64,000 bases of DNA from Nocardioides lijunqiniae (GTDB lineage: Bacteria; Actinomycetota; Actinomycetes; Propionibacteriales; Nocardioidaceae). The stretch covers positions 102,036 through 166,035 of the forward strand of contig NZ_JACJGM010000010.1 in NCBI RefSeq assembly GCF_015024225.1. The letters are read 5' to 3'. The notes beneath the pieces are model-generated. The model made no database searches and was not told the DNA's origin. It saw only the letters and a program-made list of their open reading frames with translations. Shown piece by piece: positions 26,545 through 36,410 of the stretch (its first letter is position 1; each line of letters begins with the position of its first letter). The position numbers and the translations under genes are program-made.

Positions 26545-27666
26545 TCAGCCGACGGCCTTGGCCCAGTTGTCGGCGAGGTAGGCCGCCATCGTCTCGGTCT
26601 GCTCGTTGGTCGGGATGACCGGCGTTCCGGTCACCTCGGGCAGGGCGTCGTAGAGCTCCTGGTCGATCGAGCCGGCCTCCACCATGGCGTCGGCGCGCAC
26701 GGGGCGGGCGCCGCCCTTGAGCCAGAGGTTCTGGCCCTCGTCGCTGTAGAGGAACTCCTGCCACAGCCGCGCCGCGGCCGGGTGCGGGGCGTCGGCGTTG
26801 ATGGCCTGGAAGTAGTAGCCCGCGATGGGCGCCTCCTCGGGCACGAAGACCTCCCAGCCGTCGACCTTGGCGCTCTCGGCGGCGTTGAGGTAGTCCCAGT
26901 CGATGACGACGGGGGTCTGGCCGGACTCGATCGTCGCCGCCGTCGGGTCGACCGGCAGGAAGTTGCCGGCGTCCTTGAGGTCGGCGAAGAAGTCGACGCC
27001 GGGCTTGATGTCGTCGGCCGAGCCGCCGTTGGCGACCGAGGCCATGACGACGCCGCTGAAGGCGGCGCCGGCGGCCGTCGGGTCACCGTTGAGCGCCACC
27101 TTGCCCTTGAACTCCGGGCCGAGCAGGTCCTCCAGCGAGGTGACCTCGGGGACCTTGGTCGAGTCGTAGCCCACGGACATGTAGCCGCCGTAGTCGTTGA
27201 CCCAGGCGCCGTCGGGGTCCTTGAACTCCTCGGGGATCTCGTCGAACGTCTCGACCTGGTACGGCGCGAACATGTCGGTGTTGGCGAGGGCGACGGACTG
27301 GCCGAGGTCGAAGACGTCGGGCGCGCGGTCGGTGCCCTTGAGCTGGTCGGCGGCGTTGATCTCGTCCTGGCTCGCCGCGTCGGGCTGGGCGGAGTTGATC
27401 TTGATGTCGTACTTCTCCTGGAACGTCGAGATGATCTCGCCGTAGTTGGCCCAGTCGGGCGGCAGGGCGATCACGTTCAGCTCGCCCTCCTCCTCCGCGG
27501 CGGAGACGAGGTCGTCCATCGAGCCGAAGTCGTCCAGCGAGGTCGCCGACGCGGCGTCGGAGCCGGCCCCGGAGTCCTGGGAGTCGTCCTCCGGCGGGGC
27601 GCAGGCGGCCAGGGCGGAGGTCGAGAGGAGCGCCACCAGGCACACCAGCGAGGTCTTGGGCTTCAC
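26545..27666 (-). CDS. ABC importer substrate-binding lipoprotein
   Basis: A 373-residue lipoprotein from GTG 27666, with AAGGAG seven bases upstream and a lipobox LAAC near residue 21. The mature protein has an acidic Ser/Asp linker and then a type-2 periplasmic-binding fold of the Fe(III)/spermidine/2-aminoethylphosphonate cluster (GELNVIALPPDWANYGEIISTFQEKYDIKINSA, PDVFDLGQSVALA, NDYGGYMSVGYDSTKVPEV, VVIDWDYLNAAES). No clear iron-ligand tyrosine pair can be assigned by eye, so the substrate is open: polyamine, phosphonate and iron are all possible. First gene of a four- or five-gene operon ending with the DUF1707 protein. Confidence 0.88.
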   Translation of the reverse strand: MKPKTSLVCLVALLSTSALAACAPPEDDSQDSGAGSDAASATSLDDFGSMDDLVSAAEEEGELNVIALPPDWANYGEIISTFQEKYDIKINSAQPDAASQDEINAADQLKGTDRAPDVFDLGQSVALANTDMFAPYQVETFDEIPEEFKDPDGAWVNDYGGYMSVGYDSTKVPEVTSLEDLLGPEFKGKVALNGDPTAAGAAFSGVVMASVANGGSADDIKPGVDFFADLKDAGNFLPVDPTAATIESGQTPVVIDWDYLNAAESAKVDGWEVFVPEEAPIAGYYFQAINADAPHPAAARLWQEFLYSDEGQNLWLKGGARPVRADAMVEAGSIDQELYDALPEVTGTPVIPTNEQTETMAAYLADNWAKAVG

Positions 27667-27807
27667 AGTTCTCCTTGATCCGTGCGCGAGAGGTCGCGCG
27701 TCGACATCACCCTCACGGGTGGATCTACCTGGACCGTACCGCCTCGCGACCGCGAGGGGCCCGGCCGATGAACGATCGGCGTGGGGCGGCCGCACTAGCC
27801 TGACGAG

Positions 27808-28968
27808 GTGCGCCGACTCCTGACCCCCCTGCTGGCCTGCCTCGCGCTCACCGCGTGCACCGGGTCGCAGGAGGACGAGCCGGCTCCCCCGACGGCGTCC
27901 GCCGTCGCCTGGGAGCAGGTGTCCCTCCCGCTGCCCGAGGGGCCGGCCGGGCGCATCGCGGTGCGCGAGGCGGTCGCCTGCGACGGCACGTGGTGGCTCG
28001 CCGGCGGGGTGTTCGTGGGCGACGGCAGCGTCCCCGCGGGCTGGCGCAGCGACGACGACGGGCGCACCTGGACGTCGCTGAGGTTCGCCCCCCGGGGCTA
28101 CTGGGCCGAGCGCGCGATCATGTCGTCGGTGGCCTGCCGGGGCGACCGCGTCGTCATGGTCGGCGCGAAGTCCGGCGGCGCGCACGGCAACCCCCGGGTC
28201 ACCACCTGGTACCAGCGCCCCGACGGCGTGTTCACCGACGTCGTCGCGCCGTTCTCGCTCTTCGGCGGCGACCAGGCCGTCAGCGTCGAGCGGGTCGCGG
28301 CCGGCCCCGACTCCTGGCTCGTCGCCGGCAACCGGACGGCCGGGGCGGCGGTGTGGGTCGCCGACGACGAGCGCACCTTCGAGCTCGTCGACGACGACCC
28401 GGCGCTGATCCGCGACGAGCGCCTCGACACCCTCGCGATCGCGCAGGTCCACGACGGAGCCGGCTGGACCGTCGTGGGCAGCGGCCAGGTGGCCGGTCGC
28501 GTCAACCGGGTGCCGATGGCGTGGGTGTCGCCCGACGGCCGCACGTGGGAGCGGCAGGAGGTGCCGACCTCCGAGGGCTTCACCGACCTCGAGCGAGTGG
28601 CCCGCACCGACGACGGCCTGCTCGCGGTGGGGCTGCGCGACGACCGCTTCGGCACCTGGCGCCGCGAGGGCGGCACGTGGACGGCCGCCGAGTCGTTCGG
28701 ACGGCTGGACCCCGACGGTCAGGCCTTCACCGGCGCCGGCAGCCTCGCCACCGCCGGCGACCGGGCGCTGGCCGCGGTGAGCGACGGGACGGCGTACGCG
28801 CTGTGGGGGCGGCTGGGCGACGACGACTGGCGCGAGGTCGAGATCCCCGTGAGCCCCACCGCCGCCGGCGAGCACGTGCTCACGGTCGGCGCCACGGACG
28901 ACACCGTGCTGCTCGTGGGCGACGACGGCAAGACCGGTCGCGTCTGGCGCGCCGCCTGGCCCTCCTAG
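27808..28968 (+). CDS. Secreted lipoprotein with BNR/sialidase-like repeats
   Basis: A 386-residue protein from GTG 27808. The signal sequence ends in lipobox LTAC at about residue 17. The mature part has repeated Asp-box-like motifs (SDDDGRTWTSL, SPDGRTWERQE, SFGRLDPDGQAF) and regularly spaced Trp, suggesting a six- or seven-bladed beta-propeller. Catalytic sialidase residues cannot be picked out, so it is more likely a binding or scaffold protein. Its TAG stop overlaps the CTAG of the convergent sulfatase stop. It is divergent from the ABC importer operon; the 27667-27807 gap holds two short hairpins (27742-27757, 27764-27780). Confidence 0.8.
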   Translation: MRRLLTPLLACLALTACTGSQEDEPAPPTASAVAWEQVSLPLPEGPAGRIAVREAVACDGTWWLAGGVFVGDGSVPAGWRSDDDGRTWTSLRFAPRGYWAERAIMSSVACRGDRVVMVGAKSGGAHGNPRVTTWYQRPDGVFTDVVAPFSLFGGDQAVSVERVAAGPDSWLVAGNRTAGAAVWVADDERTFELVDDDPALIRDERLDTLAIAQVHDGAGWTVVGSGQVAGRVNRVPMAWVSPDGRTWERQEVPTSEGFTDLERVARTDDGLLAVGLRDDRFGTWRREGGTWTAAESFGRLDPDGQAFTGAGSLATAGDRALAAVSDGTAYALWGRLGDDDWREVEIPVSPTAAGEHVLTVGATDDTVLLVGDDGKTGRVWRAAWPS

Positions 28969-30725
28969 CGCACGGCCGCGCGACACTCCGCCGGGGCGCA
29001 GCCCTCCAGGCGGCGCAGGCGCCGCATCAGGTCGCGCGCGTAGGGCTCGTCGTGGTCCTCGGCGAACACGTTGGTGTCCTCCCACGGGCGGTCGTAGCGG
29101 TAGAGCTCGTAGGCGTGGTCGGTGCCCGTCCAGGACGGGTCGAGGTCGACGCGCACCAGCAACCCCTCCTCGCCGCGGATCGCGACGTAGGACGGGATGA
29201 TGTCGATCGTCCCGCCCGACCCACGGTCGGCGTCGACCTCGCCGGGCTGGGCCATCGCGTAGGTGTGCTCGAAGAACGCGTAGCGCGCGCCGGGCGCCTC
29301 GGGAGCGGTGAGCGACGCCGCGAAGGACCTGCCCGAGCGGTAGCGCGGCGTGCGCACCCCGGCCAGCTCCTCGAACGTCGGCGCCAGGTCGATGTTGTTG
29401 ACGAACTGGTGGCGCACGCCCGGCACCACCCCGGGGCCCACGACGACGAGCGGCACCCGGCTGTCGGAGTCGTACGGCGTGCCCTTGCCGCCGTTGAGCT
29501 GGTGCTGGCCCAGGTGGAAGCCGTTGTCGGAGGTGAGGACGACGTAGGCGTCGGGACCGGCGGCCTCCCGCACCTCCTTGATCATGCGGTCGACGGACTG
29601 CACCATCCGCGCCCGGTCGCGGTAGTAGGTCAGCGCCTCCTGGTCGCTCAGCGTGAGCTCGTTGGTCCGCCACGGCGGCGCGGGCGCGGTCCTGCCGCCG
29701 GGGAGCAGGTAGGTCGGCGCGTTGTCCCCGCGCGGGTCGTCGTAGCCGACGAGGTCCTCGAGACCGAGCTCGCCGCACGGGCGGGTGCCGCAGTTGCCGC
29801 CGGTCGGGTCGCCCTCGGCGGCCCGGTCGCGGAAGGCCGAGGGGAACTGCGGGTTGTCCGCGTAGGCCTTCTCGATCTGGCCGTGCGGCGCGTAGGTCGC
29901 GACCTCCAGGAAGTACGGCGCGTCGCCGGCGCGCTGCTCCTCGAGGAACGCCACCGCCTTGCGGGTCGTGACGTGGCCGGCGTACGCGCGGTCGCGGCGG
30001 GCGACGGAGGCCGAGCGCGGCGGCTTGCGGTGCCGGTTCAGCTCCACGCGCCCGTCGGCGTCGAGGGACGTGCTCTCGAAGTCCCAGCCGCTGTAGGCCG
30101 AGCCCAGGAGCGCCTGCCAGTCGGTCCAGCCCGGCACCGTCGGCGGCGGCTGGAGCTCGCCGTCGACGACCTCCCCGCTGTAGCGGTTGAGGAACTTGCC
30201 GACGAAGCCCGTGCGGTAGCCGGAGGCCTGCAGCGTGACGCTGAACTGGCGCTTGCCGTTGCCGTGGGCGGTGAACGCCTCGTAGCCGCCGATCGGGTGC
30301 TCGCCGTCGTTGGGGGTGTTGGTGAGGACGCCGGTCTGGTGGGGCATCTGCCCGGTCAGGATCGAGGCCCGCGAGGGGCAGCACAGGGAGTTGACGACGA
30401 ACGCGTTGTCGTAGGTCGCGCCCTCCGCGACCATGCGCTGCGCCTCCGGCATGGTGTCGAGCAGCTCGAGCGAGAAGTCGTCCATCAGGATCAGCACGAT
30501 GTCGGGCCGGCCCGGCGGCGCCGGCGGCACCGTGTGCGGCACGGCCGACGGTGTGGTCGACGGTGTCGCCGACGGGGGCACGTCGGGGGACGCCGGGGCG
30601 CCACGGGAGCGGTCGTCGCCGGGGTGCGCGGCGCGCGCGTCGCGGTCGGTGACCTCGCCGACCGCGAGCATGCTCGTCACCGCGATCGCCAGCAGCGCGA
30701 CGACCCCCGCCACCCGCCTGGCCAT
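28965..30725 (-). CDS. Exported type I sulfatase
   Basis: A 586-residue sulfatase from ATG 30725 (GGAGGG upstream). The N-terminus is a signal peptide or anchor (VAGVVALLAIAVTSMLAVG) followed by a Pro/Ser/Thr linker. The catalytic domain starts PDIVLILMDDFSLELLD (metal-binding Asp pair), has the formylglycine motif CCPSRASILTG near residue 135, and later SDNGFHLGQH and a GKGTPYDSDSRVPLVV segment. The first Cys of CCPSR would be converted to formylglycine. It probably hydrolyses sulfate esters of carbohydrates (N-acetylglucosamine-6-sulfatase-like), but the substrate is not determinable. The stop overlaps the convergent lipoprotein stop. Confidence 0.9.
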   Translation of the reverse strand: MARRVAGVVALLAIAVTSMLAVGEVTDRDARAAHPGDDRSRGAPASPDVPPSATPSTTPSAVPHTVPPAPPGRPDIVLILMDDFSLELLDTMPEAQRMVAEGATYDNAFVVNSLCCPSRASILTGQMPHQTGVLTNTPNDGEHPIGGYEAFTAHGNGKRQFSVTLQASGYRTGFVGKFLNRYSGEVVDGELQPPPTVPGWTDWQALLGSAYSGWDFESTSLDADGRVELNRHRKPPRSASVARRDRAYAGHVTTRKAVAFLEEQRAGDAPYFLEVATYAPHGQIEKAYADNPQFPSAFRDRAAEGDPTGGNCGTRPCGELGLEDLVGYDDPRGDNAPTYLLPGGRTAPAPPWRTNELTLSDQEALTYYRDRARMVQSVDRMIKEVREAAGPDAYVVLTSDNGFHLGQHQLNGGKGTPYDSDSRVPLVVVGPGVVPGVRHQFVNNIDLAPTFEELAGVRTPRYRSGRSFAASLTAPEAPGARYAFFEHTYAMAQPGEVDADRGSGGTIDIIPSYVAIRGEEGLLVRVDLDPSWTGTDHAYELYRYDRPWEDTNVFAEDHDEPYARDLMRRLRRLEGCAPAECRAAVR

Positions 30726-30837
30726 CGCCGACCCTCCGTCTTGTCGTCCCGTCACGGTGAGTACGACGCACCAACCGGCTCTTAGGTTGCCCGAGGACCG
30801 GCGCGGGGCCGCGCAGGCGCGGCGATAGCCTTCGCAG

Positions 30838-32526
<1,689 letters not shown>

Positions 32527-32538
32527 CCCGCCACCGGC

Positions 32539-32686
32539 GGTTGAGGAGGTTGCGCAGCAACCGTCTCGAAACCCGGTGAGTGGGAAGACAGCGCCTCCAC
32601 CGACGGGGTTTCGAGACGGGACTTCGTCCCTCCTCAACCCCCGGCCCGGTGGTTGAGGTGCGAGCGGAGCGAGCCTCGAAACTACC
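32539..32686. repeat. Three copies of the GGTTGAGG/CTCGAAACC dispersed repeat
   Basis: The space between the class I fumarase and the next gene holds three units: 32539-32573 (GGTTGAGGAGGTTGCG...CTCGAAACC), 32607-32639 in opposite orientation (GGTTTCGAGACGGG...CTCAACC) and 32651-32686 (GGTTGAGGTGCGAGCG...CTCGAAACTACC). Each has complementary ends that can form a hairpin. This family also occurs at 60360, 61257 and their duplicates. No gene is seen here. Confidence 0.85.
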
Positions 32687-32695
32687 CTCCTGCGA

Positions 32696-33550
32696 CTACG
32701 CCAGGGCGCGCAGGGAGTCGACGAGCGGGGTCGTCGGGCGGCCGAGCAGGCGGCCGAGGGTGCCGTCGGTGTGGTCGAGAACGCCGTCGCGGATGTTGCC
32801 CTCGAGGGCGGTGACGAAGCCGGCGGTGCCGGCGTCGAGGCCGACCTGCTGGAGCTGGGCGCCGCGGTCCTCGGGGCTGACCTGCTGCAGCTGCACCTCG
32901 CGGCCCAGCACCTCCGACATGGCGGAGGCGAGGGTCGTGAAGTCCCACGACGTGTCGCCGGCGAGCTCGTAGACCTGACCGACGTGGCCGTCGGTGGTGA
33001 GGACGACGGCGGCCGCCTCGGCGAAGTCGGCGCGCGCCGCGCTCGGCACCCGGCCGTCCCCGGTGCTGGTGACGAGCACACCGTGCTCGCGGGCCACCTG
33101 CAGGTCCTGCTCGTAGTTCTCGGTGTACCAGTTGTTGCGCAGGATCGTGGCGGGCACGCCCGAGGCGGCGATGTGCTCCTCGGTGGCCTTGTGCTCCGGC
33201 GCCAGGACCAGCTCGGTGTCGGTGGCTCGCGGCGCGCTGGTGTAGACGAGCTGCTCGACGCCCGCGGCGACGGCGGCGTCGACGACCGCGGCGTGCTGCG
33301 GCACGCGCTGGCCGACCTCGGAGCCGGAGATCAGCAGCACCTTGTCGGCGCCGTCGACGGCGGCGGTGACCGAGGCCGGGTCGTTGTAGTCGAGCGGCAC
33401 GACGGACACGCCGCGCTCGGCGTACGCCGCGAGCGACGCGGGCGTGCGGGCGCCGGCGCGGATCGAGTCGGGGGCGACGCCGCGCTCGAGCAGCGAGTCG
33501 AGGACGAGGCGGCCGAGGTGGCCGGAGGCGGCGGTGACGAGGGTGGTCAT
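32696..33550 (-). CDS. qorB: QorB-like NAD(P)-binding oxidoreductase
   Basis: A 284-residue atypical short-chain reductase of the NmrA/QorB type. TAASGHLGRLVLDSLLERG is the dinucleotide-binding Gly motif, ADKVLLISGSEVGQRVPQHAAVVDAA and TILRNNWYTENYEQDL are typical of quinone reductase 2. It would reduce quinones or electrophiles with NADPH. It is divergent from an HxlR regulator with a shared operator-like region, which suggests induction by quinone or electrophile stress as in YodB/QorR systems. Confidence 0.88.
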   Translation of the reverse strand: MTTLVTAASGHLGRLVLDSLLERGVAPDSIRAGARTPASLAAYAERGVSVVPLDYNDPASVTAAVDGADKVLLISGSEVGQRVPQHAAVVDAAVAAGVEQLVYTSAPRATDTELVLAPEHKATEEHIAASGVPATILRNNWYTENYEQDLQVAREHGVLVTSTGDGRVPSAARADFAEAAAVVLTTDGHVGQVYELAGDTSWDFTTLASAMSEVLGREVQLQQVSPEDRGAQLQQVGLDAGTAGFVTALEGNIRDGVLDHTDGTLGRLLGRPTTPLVDSLRALA

Positions 33551-33627
33551 GAGGTTCCTTTGTCGAGGCGTGGACGGGATGTCACCTGCCCGAACCCCGC
33601 CCGCACCGAGATGCTTCCCGATCGGCA

Positions 33628-33650
33628 GTACCCACCTTTTGGTAAGGTAC
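33628..33650. promoter_or_regulatory. Operator-like inverted repeat between qorB-like and HxlR genes
   Basis: GTACC at 33628 and GGTAC at 33646-33650 flank an AT-rich centre (CCTTTTGGTAA), close to the GTAC-type sites bound by HxlR/YodB regulators. It ends four bases before the regulator ATG, so binding would autoregulate that gene and reach the divergent promoter. Confidence 0.55.
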
Positions 33651-33654
33651 CTAC

Positions 33655-34032
33655 ATGAAAGTAAGCCTGGCCTCCCTGCGGGGCGACGACACGGCCATGT
33701 TCGCCGACGGCTGCCCCACCCGCACCGTCCTGGACCACGTCACCAGCAAGTGGGGCGTGCTCGTGCTCGCGGCGCTGGCCGACGGCACGCTGCGCTGGAG
33801 CGAGCTGCGCCGCACCGTCGACGGCATCAGCGAGAAGATGCTCGCCTCGACGCTCAAGACGCTCGAGCGCGACGGCATCGTGGTGCGCGAGGCGCGCCCG
33901 GTGATCCCGCCGCACGTCGACTACGGCCTCACCGACCGGGGCCGCGACCTGATGGCCGCGATGTCGCCGCTGCTGCTGTGGGTGGCCGGCAACGCCGACA
34001 CGATCCTCACCGAGGCGCAGGAGCGGGGCTGA
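33655..34032 (+). CDS. HxlR-family transcriptional regulator
   Basis: A 125-residue winged-helix protein. FADGCPTRTVLDHVTSKWGVLVLAALADGTLRWSELRRTVDGISEKMLASTLKTLERDGIV is the complete HxlR domain, with a single Cys near the N-terminus at the position used for thiol sensing in YodB/QorR. It probably represses the divergent QorB-like gene until oxidised. The ATG lies almost directly on the operator, so the transcript may be leaderless. Confidence 0.9.
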   Translation: MKVSLASLRGDDTAMFADGCPTRTVLDHVTSKWGVLVLAALADGTLRWSELRRTVDGISEKMLASTLKTLERDGIVVREARPVIPPHVDYGLTDRGRDLMAAMSPLLLWVAGNADTILTEAQERG

Positions 34033-34050
34033 TCGCTCCCCCGAGCCGCG

Positions 34051-34290
34051 TCAGTGCGACGACTCGTTGCCCTCCTCGGGCGGGTCGTGCCGCGGCGCGG
34101 CGTTGGGTCCGGCGGTGCCCTCCTGGGCCTCGCCGCTCTGGTCGTCGGGGTTGCCTGCGACCGCCTGGTCGTCGGAGATCGGGACGTCGGCGACGGCCGG
34201 GTCCATCGAGGCGACCTCGGAGACCTGACCCTCGTCGCTGCTGCCCGTGTCGTGGCTCTGCGTGTCCTGGTCGTGCGCGTCGTTGGCCAT
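34051..34290 (-). CDS. Small acidic disordered protein
   Basis: A 79-residue protein from ATG 34290 (MANDAHDQDTQSHDTGSSDEG...), made almost entirely of Asp, Glu, Gln, Ser, Gly, Pro and His, without hydrophobic core, signal or membrane segment. Such acidic, low-complexity proteins are common in actinobacteria and have no known function. It is convergent with the HxlR gene, ending 18 bases after it. Coding status rests on frame length and composition only. Confidence 0.5.
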   Translation of the reverse strand: MANDAHDQDTQSHDTGSSDEGQVSEVASMDPAVADVPISDDQAVAGNPDDQSGEAQEGTAGPNAAPRHDPPEEGNESSH

Positions 34291-34408
34291 GCGCACCGGT
34301 ACCCGTCCTGCCCTGCCACAGTCGCGGGCGCCGGGTAGGCACCTGAGGGAACCTCGACCTCGCCCCGTCCGTTGGTGGAGTAGAAGTCCCGGCCCAGAGG
34401 AGCGACCC

Positions 34409-34729
34409 ATGCAGTGCCCCACCGACGGAACCACGCTGACCATGAGCGAGCGTGGCGGCATCGAGATCGACTACTGCCCCAGCTGCCGCGGCGTCTGGTT
34501 GGACCGCGGCGAGCTCGACAAGATCATCGAGCGCTCCCTGACCCAGCAGGCGCCTCCGGCTCCCGCGCCCGCTCCCCAGCAGCCCCCGCGCGAGCGTGAG
34601 CGCGAGCGGAGCTACGAGCGCTACGAGGAGCCCCGGGGCGGACACCAGCAGGGCTATCAGCAGGGCTACCCCCAGCAGGGCTACAAGAAGAAGCGCAAGG
34701 AGAGCTGGCTCAGCGAGATCTTCGACTGA
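34409..34729 (+). CDS. zf-TFIIB zinc-ribbon protein
   Basis: A 106-residue protein. Residues 1-40 are a zinc ribbon of the zf-TFIIB family: MQCPTDGTTL...IEIDYCPSCRGVWLDRGELDKII, with Cys pairs CP-x-D and CPSC. The rest is Pro/Arg/Gln/Tyr-rich and disordered (Gln-Gly-Tyr repeats, then basic KKKRKESW) and ends SWLSEIFD. AGAGGAG precedes the ATG. The family is small, cytoplasmic and uncharacterised. Confidence 0.88.
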   Translation: MQCPTDGTTLTMSERGGIEIDYCPSCRGVWLDRGELDKIIERSLTQQAPPAPAPAPQQPPRERERERSYERYEEPRGGHQQGYQQGYPQQGYKKKRKESWLSEIFD

Positions 34730-34791
34730 GGATCGCCCCAGCGCCTCGCCCCACCGCCTGGCGCGCCGCCGCGCGTTGGCAGGATGAGGGC

Positions 34792-35484
34792 ATGGAGTAC
34801 GTCGAGCTCGCGCGCGCCGAGTCCGAGCGCGGCGAGCTGGTGCTGCGTGAGCGGCGCCCCGAGGGCGGGACCCCGGCGCTGGAGCTGAGGGCCAACGGCG
34901 CCTTCGTCATGGACACCCTCGAGGTCAGCACCGAGCGCGCGCTCGCGACGGCGGCGCTCGCTCTGGTCGACCCGCCGCGGGCGGTCGTGGTCGGCGGGCT
35001 CGGTCTCGGCTTCACGATGCACGAGGTGCTCGCCGACTCGCGCGTCGAGACCTGCGCCGTGGTGGAGATCGAGGAAGCGCTGGTCGGCTGGATGCGCGAC
35101 GGCACCGTGCCGCACGGCCCGGCGCTGCTGGCCGACGAGCGGGTCCGCATCGTCGTCGCCGACATCGCGGTGGCGCTCGCCGAGGCTGCGCCGGCGACGT
35201 ACGACCTGATCCTGCTGGACGTCGACAACGGCCCCGGCTACCTCGTCCACGAGGGCAACGCCCGGCTCTACCAGGAGCCGCTGCTCCGCGCGGCGCACCG
35301 GACCCTGCGCCCCGGCGGCGCCCTGGCGATCTGGTCGGCGGCCGAGGCACCCGAACTGGCCGACTCCCTGGCCGCCGTGTTCGGCGAGGTCGAGGCGCTC
35401 CCGCTCGACGTCCTGCTCCAGGGCCGCGACGAGCGCTACTGGGTCTACGTCGCGCGCACGGGTCAGGAGAACTCCGCGCGGTAG
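34792..35484 (+). CDS. Spermidine synthase-like methyltransferase-fold protein
   Basis: A 230-residue Rossmann-fold protein of the polyamine aminopropyltransferase-like group: GAFVMDTLEVSTERALATAAL, PPRAVVVGGLGLGFTMHEVL (cofactor loop), VVEIEEALVGWM, and DLILLDVDNGPGYLVHEGNARLY. In true SpeE the Asp-rich centre binds polyamines; here DVDNGP retains part of it. It lacks the N-terminal beta domain of SpeE, so a related small-molecule transferase is possible. Its 3' end overlaps the convergent SRPBCC gene by 22 bases. Confidence 0.8.
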   Translation: MEYVELARAESERGELVLRERRPEGGTPALELRANGAFVMDTLEVSTERALATAALALVDPPRAVVVGGLGLGFTMHEVLADSRVETCAVVEIEEALVGWMRDGTVPHGPALLADERVRIVVADIAVALAEAAPATYDLILLDVDNGPGYLVHEGNARLYQEPLLRAAHRTLRPGGALAIWSAAEAPELADSLAAVFGEVEALPLDVLLQGRDERYWVYVARTGQENSAR

Positions 35485-35978
35485 TGCTCCGACCGTGCGG
35501 GGTAGTAGTCGTCCCAGGCGACCTCGCTCGCGTCGCGACCGCTCTCCGCGGCGACGAGCCGGTCGAGGTAGTAGTCCCAGCCGGGTCCGACGTTCTCCGC
35601 CACGGCGGGATCGGCCATCACCTGGGCGAAGGTCAGGGTCGTGACCCCGTCGCTCTCCGCCAGGTCGAGCTCCAGCTGCCACTCGGCGCCGTCGTCGTCC
35701 ACCGAGGTGCGCAGGACGAGGCGGCGGGGAGGCTCGCACACGTCGATCCGGTACGTCTCCTCCGCCACGCCGTCGCCCTCGGCGGTCATCCGGAACGCGA
35801 CCTCGCCCGAGGCCGGGTCGCCGGTCCAGGTGCCGATCCAGCGCGCCAGGCGCTCCGGCTCGGTCACCGCGGCCCAGACGTCCTCGACCGGCGCGTGGAA
35901 GGTGCGCGTGAGGACGACGTACGACGTGCCGTCGCGGACCTCGCGGCGTCCGGCGGGCGGCGCGGGGGTGCTGGTCAT
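35463..35978 (-). CDS. SRPBCC (AHSA1-type) protein
   Basis: A 171-residue START-fold protein: RTFHAPVEDVWAAVTEPERLARWIG is the AHSA1 signature, followed by FRMTAEGDGVAEETYRIDVCEPPRRLVL and a WDYYLDRL helix. The family binds hydrophobic ligands or acts as a co-chaperone; the specific role is unknown. It is coupled by ATGA overlap to an ArsR regulator, a very common actinobacterial pair in which the regulator controls the two-gene unit. Confidence 0.88.
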   Translation of the reverse strand: MTSTPAPPAGRREVRDGTSYVVLTRTFHAPVEDVWAAVTEPERLARWIGTWTGDPASGEVAFRMTAEGDGVAEETYRIDVCEPPRRLVLRTSVDDDGAEWQLELDLAESDGVTTLTFAQVMADPAVAENVGPGWDYYLDRLVAAESGRDASEVAWDDYYPARSEHYRAEFS

Positions 35979-36358
35979 GCGGTCTCCTCGGTCGGGACGG
36001 AGGTGCGGGTGGCGGGGTCGGAGCGGCGCTCGCGGCCGGTGCGGCGTACCTCGAGGTCCAGGCCGTCGAGGACGGACGCGGCGAAGGGCGCCGCGCCGGA
36101 CTGCGGCTCGGACACCAGCTCGGCCACCAGCCCGGCGACGGGCGCGAGCGCGTCGGGGCGCAGCCGGTAGTGACGCTCGCGGCCGCGGTCGTCGGCGGTG
36201 ACGAGCCCGGCCTCGGCGAGCACCCGCAGGTGGCGGCTGACGGCGGGACGGCTGATCGGATGGGCCGCGGACAGGTCGACGACGCGGGACGGACCGGTGG
36301 TCAGCGCGCGCAGGAGCTCGCGCCGCACAGGGTCGGCGAGCGCGGCGAAGACGTCCAT
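35975..36358 (-). CDS. ArsR-family regulator
   Basis: A 127-residue winged-helix repressor. MDVFAALADPVRRELLRALTTGPSRVVDLSAAHPISRPAVSRHLRVLAEAGLVTADDRGRERHYRL is a full ArsR DNA-binding domain. The metal-binding Cys-Val-Cys is absent, so it is not a classic metal sensor. It precedes and overlaps the SRPBCC gene and faces fumC across a 52-base gap containing an inverted repeat. Confidence 0.88.
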   Translation of the reverse strand: MDVFAALADPVRRELLRALTTGPSRVVDLSAAHPISRPAVSRHLRVLAEAGLVTADDRGRERHYRLRPDALAPVAGLVAELVSEPQSGAAPFAASVLDGLDLEVRRTGRERRSDPATRTSVPTEETA

Positions 36359-36371
36359 GACTATTGGTAAT

Positions 36372-36389
36372 CGATCAGTTACGTGATCG
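36372..36389. promoter_or_regulatory. Inverted repeat in the ArsR/fumC divergent promoter
   Basis: CGATCA-GTTACG-TGATCG, a 6-bp inverted repeat with a 6-base spacer, in an AT-rich patch rare for this DNA. It lies 14 bases from the ArsR start and 21 bases from the fumC ATG, a likely autoregulatory operator. Confidence 0.55.
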
Positions 36390-36410
36390 TCAAGGGCTAG
36401 CGTGGGACCC

